Of a DNA stretch of 64,000 nt, positions 18,055-26,593 are shown in pieces. Under the pieces are notes generated by a model. That model was not told the DNA's origin, did no database searches, and saw nothing but the letters and a program-made list of their open reading frames with translations. Numbering within the stretch: the first letter of the stretch is position 1; every line of letters starts with the position of its first letter. The DNA comes from JAAXHH01 sp965225915. Its GTDB lineage: Bacteria > JAAXHH01. A program made the translations under genes and the position numbers. The stretch is from contig OZ245326.1 of the NCBI GenBank assembly GCA_965225915.1, forward strand, positions 1-64,000, read 5' to 3'.

Positions 18055-19229
18055 TCATTCTAGCCCAGCGTCCAGAACGCCATTCATTGACAGCACCAGC
18101 CGCACCAGTTCTGCCTGCCGGGTGATTCCGTGCTTGGTGTATATGTGCCTCACGTACCAGCGGATCGTACTTTCCTTGCGGCCAGTCGCCGCGGCGATCT
18201 TAACGGACAGCCTTGCCTTCGGCCATCAACACCGCGACACGGCTCTCCATCGGCGTTAGACCAAGGCCCTCCGCTACCAGGTCCGGATCGATCCGCGTAT
18301 CACTTTTCGGGTCCACAACCAGCACGAGCGCAGCGACCGGCCAACTGCGGTGATCCGCCTGCCGCTGAACCACCGGGTTGACGTGCAACACGAGCGGCTG
18401 AGAGGTTGCCAGGCGTCTCACCTTCATTGAGCCGCTTGCACCCTGTTGTCCGTATGGCGGCAAGGCATCTTTCAATAATTTCTGAAGATCGGTGTTGTCT
18501 GCCGAGTGGTGTGCGAACAGGTAACCATCATTGTCCAACAGGCCATCGCCGGTTCGCAGGAGGTTCAGTGCACGGTCGTTCGTCGCCACTATTCGCCCGC
18601 GACTGTCCAGCTGGATGATGCCCTGCCTGGTGTTTTCGAGCAGTTCGGCGAGCGACGCGCCCAGGGCTTCGGCACCAGACAGCACATGTCGAACGCTCAC
18701 ATATTGGCGAATATGAGGCAGGAGGCGCTGGATCATTTCTAATTTGGTGGATGACCAGCCATCGCGATCAATGGGATCGCCAACTTCCCAGATGATACGT
18801 GTCCCATTGGGTCCATCCAGACGCACGTTGATACTGTTTCCTACATGGTTGGGTACCAGCAGTTCATTGTAAACCGCGGACGATTTCAACTCCTGGTCGG
18901 TGTAAAGCGCAGTAATGTGGACCGGTTGGCTGTCGGGCTGTACCCCTACGCGTGGGACACGTTCATCCAATGGATAGTAGACTTCAAAATACTCGCGCTC
19001 CAACTCTCTGTGGGCGTAACCCGCGGAAAAACACCCCCGCAGAAAAGATCTGGATGTCCTCCTCGAGGTTCCCTGCGCCGAAAGTCAGAGCATTGCCCTC
19101 GGTACCGAGTACATCATCAATCAGACCGGAGGCTGCCGGCCAACGGGCGTCATCGAGTGTGGCTTCGTGCAGCGAGGCCAGGATGTGATCAAACTTGTCT
19201 CGTTGGGAATTATATACAAAACTAAACAT
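18055..19229 (-). pseudogene. LuxR-type HTH transcriptional regulator with two frameshifts (cassette B)
   Basis: The fullest copy in the window (~390 codons if repaired). The N-terminus MFSFVYNSQRDKFDHILASL begins at 19229. One extra T near 19020 breaks the frame before AHRELEREYFEVYYPLDER. The middle holds a PAS-like region (LLENTRQGIIQLDSRGRIVA), followed by the LuxR HTH GLTPMESRVAVLMAEGK. Another extra T at the start of the recognition region creates TAA, after which IAAATGRKESTIRWYVRHIY and the tail to GLE are in the next frame. The second lesion is shared with copy A. It presumably once regulated the giant surface gene lying downstream of it in the ancestral cassette. Confidence 0.85.
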
Positions 19230-19244
19230 TTACTTGCCTCTGCA

Positions 19245-19294
19245 CGAAATAAAAACGGCCATAACACCTTATATTAATAGGCGTTATGGCCGTT
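19245..19294 (-). terminator. Rho-independent terminator of the 19327-20457 gene
   Basis: AACGGCCATAAC and GTTATGGCCGTT form a 15-bp stem (one mismatch) with an 11-base AT loop. On the minus strand it is followed by TTTTTATTT. It stands 33 bp after the stop codon of the minus-strand gene. Confidence 0.85.
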
Positions 19295-19326
19295 AGGGCA
19301 AGGGCAAACAAAAGATCGCTAGGTGC

Positions 19327-20457
19327 TTATACTTCCTCATGGTCGATCAGGTATCGTACAGGTGGGATATCAAAATCTACATATTCTTCTTCACAATGAA
19401 ACTTATAAGCATTGTCCATAATAAACCCTCCGAGTGAGGGTTTATTACGTCTTGTTTTTCCAGTTTTCATTCCTTCCTCTGTCAGCAACCCCCATAGACC
19501 TGTCTTTACATTAACCAACTTTAACCTTCCCTCAAAGGATGCTTTCTCCACACTTTTCATTGGTTCTTTTTTGTATTGTTTTATTATCTCTCCAGCCTGT
19601 TCGTGAAGTATAGCAGAACCTCTTGCTGTTCTTGACTCTGGCCCTGCCCACGAATAGGACAATCCTGTTTTTTGGGTGTTTAATACCTTTATGGTTTCCA
19701 TATAGGAGCGAGAAAGTTTACTTGGCACCTTTTTAAGATTGTCGATAATGGCCCTTGGGTTATCTGCGTTTTGGAACAGAGTATCAATCATCTCTAGAGT
19801 TTTAGACATATTATCTTGCTCAAACATTTTCATTTGAGTTTCAGTGGTTCCCAAGAGAATTTCAACCGATCCGGGAGTAGGTTGGGTTAAAAGATACAAT
19901 GTACCATCATCATCGTTAATTCTGTCAACATAGGCACTGTATGCATTTTTAACCATTAACTGAACATTGGTTATTATTTTACCAATGGTTGATGCCTTGA
20001 TTTGATGCTCTATTATTTCCCCTGGAGGCCTAGCTGACAGTTTTAAAATTACGGCTTCTCGTTCTCGGGCTTCTGCGATTAGTTTATCCTCTGAAATTTC
20101 ATCGTACAACAAAAGGCCCGGAGACGGAAGATATTCTTCTTCTATCGTTTCGTCATTTAGTTGGATTAAACTTAGAGGTTCATCCTGAGACAAATAGTTG
20201 GTTTTTGAAATATATCGATCCTCAATACTGGAATTGATTGTTATAGATCGCAGATCATCAAATCCATTTTTGAAACGCATTAAACTTTCAGGAGTAACCC
20301 CTACCAATAAGTGACGATCGTGACCGTTTTCTGATTTAATTGCCGAGGCGATATAATGTCCTCCGATAGAATCTCGTGCCTCAAAAATTACGGGTACATC
20401 ATAGTATAATAGTGTTTTGTGGTAATAGATTTTTCTCACCAGTTTACTTCTTTGCAA
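19327..20457 (-). CDS. Unknown protein, possibly DUF6575-like, second gene of a two-gene module
   Basis: 376 codons from TTG (MQRSKLVRKIYYHKTLLYYD). The N-terminal ~150 residues are beta-rich (VPVIFEARDSIGGHYIAS) and the rest largely helical, with a basic segment (EEGMKTGKTRRNKPSLGGFI) before a conserved-looking acidic C-terminus (FDIPPVRYLIDHEEV). I recall a DUF6575 family with a similar start, but the match is from memory. The start overlaps the end of the upstream small frame, so the pair is translationally coupled. It is AT-rich compared with neighbours, which together with its own terminator suggests a compact acquired module. The function is unknown; a defence or toxin-antitoxin role is possible but unproven. 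Confidence 0.6.
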   Translation of the reverse strand: MQRSKLVRKIYYHKTLLYYDVPVIFEARDSIGGHYIASAIKSENGHDRHLLVGVTPESLMRFKNGFDDLRSITINSSIEDRYISKTNYLSQDEPLSLIQLNDETIEEEYLPSPGLLLYDEISEDKLIAEAREREAVILKLSARPPGEIIEHQIKASTIGKIITNVQLMVKNAYSAYVDRINDDDGTLYLLTQPTPGSVEILLGTTETQMKMFEQDNMSKTLEMIDTLFQNADNPRAIIDNLKKVPSKLSRSYMETIKVLNTQKTGLSYSWAGPESRTARGSAILHEQAGEIIKQYKKEPMKSVEKASFEGRLKLVNVKTGLWGLLTEEGMKTGKTRRNKPSLGGFIMDNAYKFHCEEEYVDFDIPPVRYLIDHEEV

Positions 20458-20820
20458 TTTGACAAAATGTTGTAGTCAGCAAACGGCCACCATGTATAGT
20501 GGGCCTTCTTATTTCCTGTATTTTTTATATATCCAGCACCGGAGCAGAGTTTTACACGACAGACTTTATCGTTTTTATGTTTGGCGAGTTTTGCTTAGGT
20601 TTATTACAATATCTTGATCAATCCAAACGGATATTCCTCTTAAACGGCACTCTTCCTGTAAATTCTTAAACGGCCTATCGGGACTCAGTTGTCTTGTTGT
20701 TTTAAAGTCTTCTTCTGTGGGAGGATTTGAGGGAATAGTCCTGAAAACTTCTATTGTTTCTATTATTTCCTTAGATCCTTCAAGTGGACATTCGTCTAAA
20801 AGTTCATCTCTAAAATTCAT
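20436..20820 (-). pseudogene. Small acidic partner gene with one A-run frameshift
   Basis: ATG 20820, preceded by GAGGAACTGA. The first 81 codons read MNFRDELLDECPLEGSKEII to VINLSKTRQT and stop at 20575. If one A of the AAAA run (TTTT on the plus strand at 20589-20592) is dropped, the frame continues as LAKHKNDKVCRVKLCSGAG, then HYTWWPFADYNIL, and stops at 20436, overlapping the next gene's start by 22 bases. That is how a coupled operon should look, so the 127-residue version is probably the ancestral one. Either a real frameshift or a homopolymer error separates the halves. I do not recognise the family. Confidence 0.55.
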
Positions 20821-21017
20821 TCAGTTCCTCATCTATATAAATACACCTTGACAAGAAAGTCCATCATTATTATGAGGTCACGCACAAACCGATTCTTGAA
20901 GATTCTATTCTACTTTTTGTTTCTTTATTGTCAACAAATATATTGTCAAACAGGACGTAAACATATATATTATATATAGTTAGATACAGTTTAATATATA
21001 CGATCACGGGGATTCCA
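20821..21017. other. AT-rich intergenic region between divergent genes
   Basis: About 200 bp, very AT-rich, with repeated TATATAT motifs near 20960-21000. It must contain the promoter of the minus-strand module and perhaps that of the transposase relic, but I cannot choose one reliably. Confidence 0.4.
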
Positions 21018-21590
21018 ATGAACAAGGGTGAAGGGCCGGGGAAAGCACCGGGACGGTATCATCGAGGCGGTATTTCGTTGATGGATTTGTTTGACATGTT
21101 CCCCTACGATAAGAACGCCGAGCAGTGGTTTGTCCGATCGCGCTGGCCGGGCGGGATACGTTGCGCTCATTGCGACAGCGAGCGAGTAACCACCCGAACA
21201 AGCCACTCTGATATGCCATATCATTGCAAGGACTGCCGCAAGTTCTTCTCGGCAAAGACCGGTTCGGTCATGCAATCGTCGAAGATTGGATATCGGAAAT
21301 GGGTAATTGCCATTTATCTGATGACGACCGGAATCAAGGGAACGTCCAGCATGAAGATTCACCGGGATATTGGCGTGACCCAAAAGACGGCCTGGCACAT
21401 GATGCACCGGATTCGTGATACATGGGGGGAGCGCAATGAGCCGTTTTCCAGGCCGATCGAGGTTGATGAAACATATGTTGGTGGCCTCGAACGCAATAAG
21501 CACGCTGACAAGAAACTGCATCCGGGCGGTGGGGGTGGCGCGGCAATACTGCTGTTGTCGGCGTTCTCGACCGGAATACCAATAAGGTGG
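21018..21590 (+). pseudogene. IS1595-family transposase, 3' truncated
   Basis: A zinc ribbon (CAHC, CKDC), KTGSVMQSSKIGYRKWVIAI and the first catalytic motif VDETYVGGLER are intact over ~190 codons. The second Asp and the N-x-x-E motif are missing. Homology breaks near 21590, where ~23 bp of the luxR 5' end (TGGGAATTATATACAAAA) follow. It is only distantly similar to the transposase at 6525-7487, so it represents a different element. Confidence 0.8.
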
Positions 21591-21613
21591 GAATTATATA
21601 CAAAAGTAAACAA
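21591..21613 (-). pseudogene. Relic of the first codons of the cassette luxR gene
   Basis: The minus strand encodes MFTFVYNSH, matching MFSFVYNSQ at the start of the regulator at 19229, and the DNA matches for ~23 bp. It marks a recombination junction with the truncated IS1595 gene. Confidence 0.5.
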
Positions 21614-21699
21614 CGGGTTATGGTAACCTTGTCACTTACCGAGGTCCAAGTTCATACACTTCCCGACCAGAAAACGACCGTTGCTAATTTGATTGTGGA

Positions 21700-22950
21700 G
21701 TTGACCCGGTTAAGTGGACATGTAACTTCTTTTGTTGAAAGGAGAGTCACATGCCCAGATCCCGTACCCCCTATCCAACTGCCTTTCGCCAGCAGATGGT
21801 CGACCTTGTTCGCGCTGGCCGCAGCCTGAGAAGCCCTGTCCAAAGAGTTCGAACCCACCTGAGCAAGCCATCCGCAACTGGGTCAAACAGGATGACTTGG
21901 ACAACGGTAGGCGTGAAGACGGCCTGACCACCGAAGAACGGGCCGAACTGCGTCGTCTGCGCCGTGAGAACAAGCAGCTCAAGATGGAACGAGAGATCCT
22001 GGCAAAAGCCGCGGCCTGGTGCGCCCGGGAGACCGAGACACTGCCTTAAGTCTCGTTCATAAAGGCGCATCAGGCCTTCTATCGGGTTCGCCGGATGCGC
22101 TGTCTACTAGATGTCTCCCCCAGTGGCTACTACGTCTGGCTTAAGCGGTCCGTCTCCAAGAGGGCCATAGAGGATGCTACGCTTCTTAGCAGGATCAGCT
22201 CGATCCATCAACGTTCCTACGGCACCTACGGCGCTTGAGCGCATCCATGCCGAACTAAAGCGAGTTGGGCATACGCGTAGGACTCAAACGTGTGGCCCGC
22301 CTGATGCACATGGCCTCTATCAGCGGGGTGTCGCGCCGCAGAGCCGTACGCACTACCTGGCGATCCGAAGAAGGCAGGAAGGCTTAAGGATCTGGTCAAC
22401 CGGAACTTCACCGCTCCGGCCAGGGACAGGTTGTGGGTAGCCTTCTATCACCTACGTGCCGACCCATGCGGGCTTCCTCTATCTCTCCGTGGTGATAGAT
22501 GCCTTCAGCCGCCGCGTGGCCCTATGGTCCATGGCCAACCATCTGAGAAGCGAACTGGTCTCGGACGCCCTGGATATGGCCCTTTGCCAGCGTAAGCCTG
22601 ACGAGGTGATCCACCACAGCGACCAGGGATCACAGTACACCTTGAGTGGCCTTCGGCAAGCGATGCAGACAGGCCGGTGTCAGACCGTCTATGGGCTCGG
22701 TCGGCGACTGTTACGACAACGCCCTGTAAAGAGAGCTTCTTCGCCAGTCTGGAATGCGAACTGATTGATCGCAGGCGTTTTGCCACAAAGGCCGATGCCA
22801 GACTTGCCCTGTTCCAATACATCGAGGGCTTCTACAATACACGGAGACGACACTCTTCCCTCGGATTCCTGTCACCCATAAACTACGAAAGGAGGTTCAA
22901 GAAAACAGCCTGAATCCCAAATCTTATACCGTCCACGAAAACGGGGTAAC
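21700..22950 (+). mobile_element. IS3-family element, type 1 (decayed)
   Basis: The ends are GTTGACCCGGTTAAGTGGAC at the left and, inverted, GTTACCCCGTTTTCGTGGAC at the right; total ~1.25 kb. The same element is at 62644-63895, with an internal-deletion form at 26594-27131 and fragments at 2236-2459, 15336-15433 and within 57360-57530. Confidence 0.8.
21751..22913 (+). pseudogene. IS3-family transposase orfA/orfB (type 1), multiple frameshifts
   Basis: orfA starts MPRSRTPYPTAFRQQM and contains a coiled-coil stretch ELRRLRRENKQLKMEREILA. orfB shows YRVRRMRCLLDVSPSGYY, then DRLWVAF(Y)HLRADPCG around the first Asp, HHSDQGSQYT and a final RRFATKADARLALFQYIEGF. The parts lie in at least four frames with stops between them, so no full transposase is made. 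Confidence 0.8.
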
Positions 22951-22986
22951 ATCAGAGTCGGGCCTTTCTTTTGGGGGAGCCGTTTT

Positions 22987-23235
22987 ATGATGCCGAACAT
23001 GGTTGAAATCAAGAAAGCAGTAATTGATCTTTCGTCAGACGGTGAGCGCCGAAGGGTTAAAGAAGTCTATGACAAGCTGGTTACGTTCTTCGGGCTGACA
23101 GAAAACGAAGTTATGGCTAGGAATGAAAGCGACACGGACTACACCTTTAACCATCGTCTTAGGGCTGCCAAGCAACAGTTGGTTAATGAGGGAAAACTTG
23201 AAAAGATAGACAGATACATTGTTCTCCGACCGTAG
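22987..23235 (+). CDS. Winged-helix protein resembling the Mrr N-terminal domain
   Basis: 82 codons, ATG after GGGGGAGCCG. The pattern RRRVKEVYDKLVTFFGLTEN, NHRLRAAKQQLVNEGKLEKI and IVLRP fits the winged-helix domain (Mrr_N type) at the N-terminus of Mrr restriction endonucleases, where it binds DNA. Here it stands alone, 37 bp after an IS3 end and 47 bp before another, so it may be the surviving head of a restriction enzyme or a small DNA-binding protein in its own right. The natural stop codon favours the second, weakly. Confidence 0.65.
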   Translation: MMPNMVEIKKAVIDLSSDGERRRVKEVYDKLVTFFGLTENEVMARNESDTDYTFNHRLRAAKQQLVNEGKLEKIDRYIVLRP

Positions 23236-23310
23236 CGCCTTTTTGACAGCCCGCGCACCATTCTACATATTGGCTATTGTCTGTAGTGCACCCCAAAATG
23301 GGACAACCAG

Positions 23311-24174
23311 TTAAGCTACGGTTTTAACACGTGTGGTCATTTGCTCGAACTCAGCAGGTGGTGTGTAGTCCAGTGCTGAGTGCAAGCGTTTACGATTGTA
23401 GAGGTTGTCGATGAAGTAGCCGATACGGGATCGGGCTTCTTCAAGGGATTCGTACTCGTAGAGATAGACCTCCTCGTATTTGAGGGTTCTGATGAAGCGT
23501 TCTGCTTTTGCGTTGTCATAGGGATTGCCGCGCCGGCTCATGCTGATCTGTATGCCTTCCTTCTTGAGGGTATCGACATAGGCATTGGAGGCATACTGCA
23601 CACCCCGGTCCGAGTGATGCCCCAGCCCTTCCGGCACCGATCTGGAAGCAAGAGCGCTGTGCAGAGCATTAAGGGTCAGGCTGGCATCGAGTGTTCGCTC
23701 CAGAGCCCAGCCGATGCATCTTCTGCTGTAGGCGTCGAGTACCACGGCCAGATAGACCCACTCTCGTGCCAGCCTTATGTAGGTGATGTCGGATACCCAC
23801 AGCTGGTTGACGCCGGTTAGGTTCAGTCCCGGTACCAGGTTGGCGTAGACGGCGCGATCGTGGTTCGAGTCGGTGGTCGATACGAAAGCTTTACGCCGCA
23901 GGACAAGCAGATTGTCCTCGCGCATGAGGCGCAGGATCCGCTTGTGGTTCACAGGGTATCCAAGACGCTGCAGCGCGCGGGTCATGGGACGGTAACCGTA
24001 GGAGGGCCAGGAAAGGGCGAGCCTATGGATCCTGTCCCGCAGTTCAAGATCCGGATCGGGGTGACCACTACGGCCGCGGTAGTAGCTGGATCGACCGATC
24101 GAGAGCGTCTTGCAGAGCCTCTTGACCACGGTACAGTCTGCGGCTACCTGCTTCTGCGCGACCAGGGAGATCAT
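23311..24174 (-). CDS. IS3-family transposase orfB (type 2)
   Basis: 287 codons with an N-terminal HTH_21 region (YYRGRSGHPDPDLELRDRI, SYGYRPMTRALQRLGY), then the integrase core: VSDITYI (first Asp), HHSDRGVQYAS (second Asp) and NAKAERFIRTLKYEEV (Glu), all present at normal spacing, ending in FEQMTTRVKTVA. In this family orfB is normally made as an orfAB fusion by -1 frameshifting. The TTAAAAAAG run between the two genes is a suitable slippery site. Confidence 0.9.
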   Translation of the reverse strand: MISLVAQKQVAADCTVVKRLCKTLSIGRSSYYRGRSGHPDPDLELRDRIHRLALSWPSYGYRPMTRALQRLGYPVNHKRILRLMREDNLLVLRRKAFVSTTDSNHDRAVYANLVPGLNLTGVNQLWVSDITYIRLAREWVYLAVVLDAYSRRCIGWALERTLDASLTLNALHSALASRSVPEGLGHHSDRGVQYASNAYVDTLKKEGIQISMSRRGNPYDNAKAERFIRTLKYEEVYLYEYESLEEARSRIGYFIDNLYNRKRLHSALDYTPPAEFEQMTTRVKTVA

Positions 24175-24249
24175 GAACTGCCTCCATTGCCTCGGGCTGA
24201 GCGTGGGATCTCCTTAGGGCCGACTCAAAACTTTTTTAACAGGTCGTTC

Positions 24250-24492
24250 TCACATGGTCAACTGACCGACTTTACGTTCCAAGGCCGCGATCCGGGCCTC
24301 GTCCGAGACCGCCCTGCCGTTGCCGGGGAAAGCCCGCTCACCCTGACGGCGAAGCTGTTGACGCCAGCGATGGATCAACGTGGGATGGACCTGATGTTCA
24401 CGAGCCAGTTGACTGATCGACTTGCCCGAATCGGCTTCCTGGAGGACCTGGAGTTTGAACTCGCGGGTAAACTGACGGCGTTTCAGAGTCAT
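24250..24492 (-). pseudogene. IS3-family orfA (type 2) with a late frameshift
   Basis: 80 codons starting MTLKRRQFTREFKLQVLQEA, with an HTH (SISQLAREHQVHPTLIHRW) that binds the element ends and a leucine zipper beginning AALERKVGQLTM. An extra base after ATG turns the following GAG into TGA (ATGTGAGAAC instead of ATGGAGAAC as at 61175), cutting the protein before the slippery run, so the fused OrfAB may not be made. Otherwise intact. Confidence 0.75.
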
Positions 24493-24562
24493 GATGTGCC
24501 TCCTCGATCAGAAGGAAGCTTAACTCTGTGTCCCGGTCAAGGGTGCAGTACAGTCGTATGCT

Positions 24563-24586
24563 CATGCTACCCTGTCGGGTAGCATG
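24563..24586. other. Perfect 10-bp hairpin beside the IS3 insertion
   Basis: CATGCTACCC and GGGTAGCATG pair perfectly around a TGTC loop, with no T-run after it on either strand. It may be a terminator-like or IS-targeted hairpin; the role is unknown. Confidence 0.5.
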
Positions 24587-24719
24587 CTAAATACAATAGC
24601 CGAATCGACAACTGGTGGCGAATAGGCAGGACATCCCCGCAAATTGCGTGAGTGTACGACACTACCCGGCTCCAAGCCACTTGGAGCCGAAACACTCACA
24701 TAATTCGCGGGAGAGGATT

Positions 24720-25184
24720 GTGAAAAAGGTACTTTTGACGTTAGGGATATAGTCTTTGGTATTTGTGGTGTGTATGGCAATTATTGGATCAAATATGGAA
24801 ACAACAGAGCCACTTACCGAAGCAGAGCAAGCGGCTGCCGACTCAGCAGCGGCGGTAGTTGCCGAGATCGAGACGACTACCAAGAAAAACGTAGCGAAAG
24901 CCAAACTAGCCGAGCAGCATGAAAACAAGATTGACGCACAGTTTAGCTCATGGGACGGAAGTCACAGAGGGTTGGTAGAGGCCGTTAAAAATACCCTTAT
25001 AGCTCCCGGAAGTTTCGAACACATTGAAACGAAGACCCGGACGGGGGGTGGCTGGCCGAACACATTTGTCCTGCGCATGGAATATACCGCGAAAAATGCC
25101 TATGGAGTTGCCTTGCGTAGGTATATCCTTGTGGAAATCTCCGTAGATAGCGGAAAGATCGTTCAGGTGTTTGACGAAGGGTAA
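24720..25184 (+). pseudogene. Small exported protein gene with a nonsense codon in its signal region
   Basis: A GTG at 24720 follows GGGAGAGGATT and opens VKKVLLTLGI. TAG at 24750-24752 interrupts, and the same frame continues SLVFVVCMAIIGSN, completing one hydrophobic segment. The remaining ~130 residues are an Ala/Glu-rich helix (LTEAEQAAADSAAAVVAEI) and a small alpha/beta domain with RMEYTAKNAYG and ILVEISVDSGKIVQVFDEG. Without the stop it would be a membrane-anchored protein of ~154 residues. Internal starts (TTG 24756, ATG 24774) could still give a product. Family not recognised. Confidence 0.6.
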
Positions 25185-25274
25185 AGGGAAGGACGAAGAT
25201 TCCCAACATCTGGTCTACTCCAGGCTTGTTACTAATCTTCTGGTCGCGTTTAAAAATTTGAAAAAGGAGAGTTT

Positions 25275-25724
25275 ATGTCCGAGGAAGAAAAAGGGCAAAC
25301 GTTGGAAGACGATGGGGACAAAGTTGTAGTTGTTCCTTTGTATGGTTGGCTTTTTGGAGCGTGGACCTTCGCATGGCTTGTTGTTGAGTTTTTCCTAAAC
25401 ATTGGTTATCTCCCCAAAGAGGCCAGTTGGGCGTTCCCCGTTTTGTTATTTGTTTTTCTTCCTCTTGAGTTACATGGAGCCAAGACTTCTAAGCTTGGCG
25501 ACACTTATTCTGAAAGTGTATGGGGCTTCATACAGAAGAAACCAGCAAGGAAGATTGTTGGAGCCGCGCTTGCCCTTGCCCTAGCGTTCAGAGCAGCCAC
25601 ATTTCCTTATTTGCTTGAAGGGACTGAGAACATCTTTATACGAGATTTACCCTGGTGGGCGATTTCGACGGGGCTTTTTGGATGGCTTGTACAGCATTTC
25701 CCGGAGTCAGGTAAGAGAGGATAA
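25275..25724 (+). CDS. Small integral membrane protein
   Basis: 149 codons, ATG after AAAAGGAGAGTTT. An acidic N-terminus (MSEEEKGQTLEDDGD) precedes about four hydrophobic segments (~20-45, 52-70, 94-112 and 126-141). There are no recognisable catalytic motifs. It follows the preceding small gene by 90 bp in the same direction. Function unknown. Confidence 0.6.
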   Translation: MSEEEKGQTLEDDGDKVVVVPLYGWLFGAWTFAWLVVEFFLNIGYLPKEASWAFPVLLFVFLPLELHGAKTSKLGDTYSESVWGFIQKKPARKIVGAALALALAFRAATFPYLLEGTENIFIRDLPWWAISTGLFGWLVQHFPESGKRG

Positions 25725-25904
25725 CGCAATCATGACAAGGAATACCGGGAGAAAGACAGCAACAGCGATTGCATACTTGTGCATGACCTTATCTAAGATG
25801 CCGTTTAGCTTTTCATTTCCACATCATGATATGATTATTGTAGAATAGGATAGAAGAAGTGAAATTATCCCCACAACGAGCATTAATAGTTTTATCCATT
25901 CCAT
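25707..25904 (-). pseudogene. Possible two-helix membrane peptide with an internal TGA
   Basis: On the minus strand ATG 25904, with AAGGA upstream, opens MEWIKLLMLVVGIISLLLSY and after STIIIS meets a TGA. The same frame continues CGNEKLNGILDKVMHKYAIA and a second hydrophobic helix VAVFLPVFLVMIALSS, then stops at 25707. The continuity of two good membrane helices across the stop argues for a broken small gene. The evidence is weak because it is short and overlaps the opposite gene's end by 18 bases. Confidence 0.35.
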
Positions 25905-25919
25905 GTGAGGGCTTTCCTT

Positions 25920-26192
25920 GTGGAAGATAAACACCTTGAAGGACAGCTTATTGCAGTAGCAGCGACCTTAGCTTTAATACTTAGAAAAGGAGAGCCAGGA
26001 CTTCTTGAAGCAATCAAAGAAGCCAGAGACAAATTTAGAACTGTTCTCAGTGAATCTAAAAGCCCGAGACCAATTGATAGGGGTATCTCAGACATGATTG
26101 AGCGCATAGCTCATTTCGCAGAAAACAAACGTAAAACGTTGGAGTCTGATACTTCTAACTTTGGATATGACGCAAGGAGCGAAGGGCAGTGA
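25920..26192 (+). CDS. Small helical hypothetical protein
   Basis: About 90 codons from GTG 25920 (GAGGG lies 9 bases upstream; a GTG at 25905 has no ribosome site). The product is mostly helical, with LEGQLIAVAATLALILRKGE and a C-terminal amphipathic stretch ISDMIERIAHFAENKRKTLE. A terminator follows at 26251. Family not recognised; it may be part of a small prophage-like or membrane-gene group with the two preceding genes. Confidence 0.5.
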   Translation: MEDKHLEGQLIAVAATLALILRKGEPGLLEAIKEARDKFRTVLSESKSPRPIDRGISDMIERIAHFAENKRKTLESDTSNFGYDARSEGQ

Positions 26193-26250
26193 AGTAGAAA
26201 CTTCAGTTGTGCATGTTAACTGAACACATCTGTTTTGGTAGTGAGAACTA

Positions 26251-26286
26251 GGCTCGGAGTCTTGACGATCCGGGCCTTTTTATTTA
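26251..26286 (+). terminator. Rho-independent terminator
   Basis: GGCTCGGA pairs with TCCGGGCC (one G-T pair) around GTCTTGACGA, followed by TTTTTATTTA. It ends the plus-strand group 24720-26192. Confidence 0.8.
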
Positions 26287-26593
26287 CCTTGAAACCGCGT
26301 TTGTTCGGTCTTCGAGGGGGTGTTGCTTATGGGGTCACGAACGAAAGACTTATCTAAGCCAACAGCAGTACTGTTGCTAACCGACCGTTGATTTCTCCGA
26401 CCGAATAATCGCTCCGCCGCACCCGATAGTAATTCCCACGCCGAAAAATGTTTAGTCACGTATATAAGCCCCAAATGATAGAACAACTGAAGTATGGATA
26501 GATTCCTCGCTAATCAGCCCGATACTTGAATTCTTCCTCTTCGGTTGTTGTGTGGCTTGCCTCTCCGTTCTTACGTCGCCCTCCGCAACTGAA
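26287..26593. other. Non-coding stretch
   Basis: No frame with convincing codon pattern or ribosome site on either strand. A minus-strand open frame ends just before the terminator but has no support. Confidence 0.45.

Larger units (their letters stand above)
23282..24552 (-). mobile_element. IS3-family element, type 2, with a 3-bp target duplication
   Basis: The ends are TGTAGTGCACCCC at 23282 and, inverted, TGTACTGCACCC at 24552. GTC flanks both sides (23279-23281 and 24553-24555), the 3-bp duplication expected for this family. Relics of the same element occur at 16549, 44458, 54555, 56140, 57360, 60872 and 63903. This is the best-preserved copy. Confidence 0.85.

Noticed and set aside
17447..18125. 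Open frames of 80-100 codons inside the 261-bp units as small genes
   Set aside because: They arise from repetition, differ in frame between units, and have no family or consistent start.
17215..18132. The 261-bp tandem repeats as a CRISPR array
   Set aside because: The whole unit repeats without spacers; units are far too long and derive from a coding gene end.
26280..26486. A 68-codon minus-strand frame just before the terminator at 26251
   Set aside because: No ribosome site, no family, and its end runs into a terminator that belongs to the other strand.
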